In this document: in pieces, positions 62,358 to 64,000 of the stretch
Position numbering within the stretch: position 1 is the stretch's first letter
Layout: every line of letters begins with the position of its first letter
NCBI RefSeq assembly: GCF_025370935.1
Contig: NC_133498.1
Span: 6,466,489-6,530,488, forward strand
Source: Choristoneura fumiferana
Lineage: Eukaryota > Arthropoda > Insecta > Lepidoptera > Tortricidae
Direction: 5' to 3'
DNA length: 64,000 nucleotides
The notes under the pieces: generated by a model
What the model saw: only the letters and a program-made list of their open reading frames with translations
Database searches by the model: none
Told to the model about the DNA's origin: nothing
Made by a program: the position numbers and the translations under genes

Positions 62358-62554
62358 CTAGCCCGCGTCTGCGTAGAATTCTTTTATCGCTGTCTCACGG
62401 GAACTATGCAATTACCCGGGATAAAAACTCCTATGTCCTTCCCGAGACTTAAACTATCTGTATACCGAATACCATCTAAATCGGTTCAGCTGTTTAGACG
62501 TGATGTAGTAACAAACAGACTTACAAACTTTCGCATTTATAATATTAAGTAGGA
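62358..62554 (-). mobile_element. Helitron-like element (family 2)
   Basis: CTAGCCCGCGTCTGCGTAG at the reversed 3' end, GGATAAAAACTCCTATGTCC inside, and TTCGCATTTATAATATTAAG at the other end. Confidence 0.8.
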
Positions 62555-62634
62555 TTATTTTCATTGCGAATATTAACTGCTCAAAAGTTAACTAGAAAAT
62601 AAATAATAAATAAATAAATATCTCGGGACAATTC

Positions 62635-62864
62635 ACACCAATTAACCTAGTCCCAAAGTAAGCTTAGCAAAGCTTGTGTTATGGGTACAAGCAACGGATA
62701 AATATAATTATATAGATAGATACATACTTAAATACATATTAACACCCAAGACCCGAGAACAAACATTTCGTATTTTTCATACAAATATCTGCCCCGACAC
62801 GGGAATCGAACCCGGACCTCAAGCTTCGTAGTCAGGTTCTCTAACCACTAGGCATCTGGTCGTC
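62635..62864 (-). mobile_element. SINE-2, near full length
   Basis: Reverse orientation, from CACCAATTAACCTAGTCCC to the head GACCAGATGCCTAGTGG. The B box and CGGGGCAGATATTTG are present. One base is missing from the usual CCCGGGACC. Confidence 0.85.
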
Positions 62865-62867
62865 AAA

Positions 62868-63826
62868 AGAAAAGATTGCTCTTTAATGATAAGGCCGCCT
62901 ATATTTATCTCTACTTTACATCTTCTTTAATACTTTGTGTATCGATAAGTGAGATTTCACTTTGACAAGTCAAAAGATACCGTGTGATAGAAAGGAATGG
63001 TGAAATTGATGTGATTCCGAGTTCGTTAAACAGTACGGCCTCTGGTTAAAGCCGCGAGTTCACGGTGGATGCAGGCCGCTTCAAAACGAAGCAAGTGGGG
63101 GGTTTATGGGGGAGACCTAAGAGTATGTCCCCGTGAAGCCGAGTGAAGCCGATTGCCTTCGATTTGTTGCTGGCGACCAAAATACCTAACGTCGTTAATA
63201 ACCCCTTATGCTCAATGCTGGGCCAACCAACACATAGTGTATGTAGTTCGTGGTGGCCTAGTGGTTTGACCTATCGCCTCTCAAGCAGAGGGTCGTGGGT
63301 TCAAACCCCGGCTCGCAACTCTGAGTTTTTCGAAATTCATGTGCGGAATTACATTTGAAATTTACCACGAGCTATGCGGTGAAGGAAAATATCGTTAGGA
63401 AACCTGCACAAACCTGCGAAGCAATTTAATGGTGCGTGTGAAGTTCCCAATCCGCACTGGGCCCACGTGGGAACTATGGCCCAAGCCCTCTTGTTCTGAG
63501 AGGAGGCCTCTGCCCTGCAGTGGGACGTATATAGGCTGGAATGATGATGAAGAGTATGTCCCGTTGGACGTCCCACGACTGATATGATAATAATAATGAT
63601 GAGGGATGGTAATACTTAATTGAATCGCAATGTATTTCACCAGACTTCATCATTATCATCAGAGAGCGGAATTTTCATAGCATTTTTTGACCTGTCATAG
63701 TGAATTCTCACTTATTGACTTCCGATATACAAACATATATCGTTACACAACATAGGTACTAAAGAAGATTTAAAGTAGAGGTAAACAATAGGCGACCTTA
63801 ATTTAAAGAGCAATCTCTTCCAATTA
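62868..63826. mobile_element. Large TIR element with nested retroposons
   Basis: GATTGCTCTTTAATGATAAG at the left faces CTTAATTTAAAGAGCAATC at the right. The arms also share GGCCGCCTATA / TAGGCGACC, CTCTACTTTACATCTTCTTT and AAGTGAGATTTCACTTTGAC, about 120 bp imperfect. The inside contains a LINE-type tail (about 63055-63118 and 63563-63590) split by the SINE insertion 63132-63549. Confidence 0.7.
63132..63549 (+). mobile_element. SINE-1 insertion carrying extra 5' sequence
   Basis: AAGAGTATGTCCC occurs at 63119-63131 and 63550-63562, an exact 13-bp target duplication. The SINE proper begins at about 63249 (CGTGGTGGCCTAGTGG), leaving about 117 bp (63132-63248) of non-SINE sequence inside the duplication. 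Joining the flanks restores a LINE tail (GACCTAAGAGTATGTCCCG). Confidence 0.82.
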
Positions 63827-64000
63827 ACTTTCGAGCAGTGTGAAATAGACATATGTAATGAATCAAGGATAACAATGTCTAATTTAAACAAAAAAACAAA
63901 TTTTGTTTATTTAATTTTATTTGTGTTGTTTTTAAACAATCCATTTTTTCTTCTTTCTTTTAATTATTGTTCGTTGTAATTTATTTATTTCTTGGTTTGT
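63827..64000. other. AT-rich edge of the window, no gene seen
   Basis: Runs of T and A with no recognisable feature. Confidence 0.4.

Overview
This is a stretch of lepidopteran (moth or butterfly) nuclear DNA, about 64 kb long. It is dominated by transposon debris and holds one convincing protein-coding gene. The lepidopteran reading rests on repeat types. These are tRNA-derived SINEs ending in (GAT)n with the tail motif CCCAGCAGTGGGACGTATAT, Helitron-like elements that start TCCATACTAATATTATAAA and end in a GC hairpin plus AAAGCTAG, many short TIR elements (MITEs), and 5'-truncated non-LTR retrotransposon ends whose remnants match insect reverse-transcriptase C-termini. The species cannot be named from the sequence.

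Region by region: 1-12.5 kb is nested repeats (SINEs, Helitrons, MITEs, LINE ends). 12.5-18.1 kb is the catalase locus. It has a decayed, ATG-less copy of exon 1 (12918-13040) and then an intact two-exon gene (exon 1 15276-15401, exon 2 16342-17916) with a TATA box upstream and an AATAAA downstream. The predicted protein is about 566 aa: a signal peptide followed by a full catalase core. It keeps the distal His and the haem Tyr but has lost the catalytic Asn, so it looks like a secreted catalase paralogue of altered or absent catalase activity. 18-29.8 kb is mostly unique AT-rich DNA with scattered MITEs, SINE fragments and a periodic TTCGG array.

29952-40268 and 40369-48229 are two direct copies of the same block, on either side of a gap of exactly 100 N. 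The first copy is about 2.45 kb longer, because three segments (33290-33907, 34948-35689, 38995-40054) are absent from the second. Two of these are retrotransposon ends with 4-bp target duplications. This pattern is typical of two haplotypes joined in an assembly, although a real tandem duplication cannot be excluded.

48.2-64 kb is again repeat-rich. It includes a Helitron carrying a long GT microsatellite, a large inverted duplication (55267-56373 against 59679-60806) and a SINE retroposed together with about 118 bp of extra 5' sequence. No complete autonomous transposon, CRISPR array, rRNA gene or convincing functional tRNA gene was found. All coordinates and alignments were made by eye, so edges of old repeats are approximate to roughly 5-20 bp.
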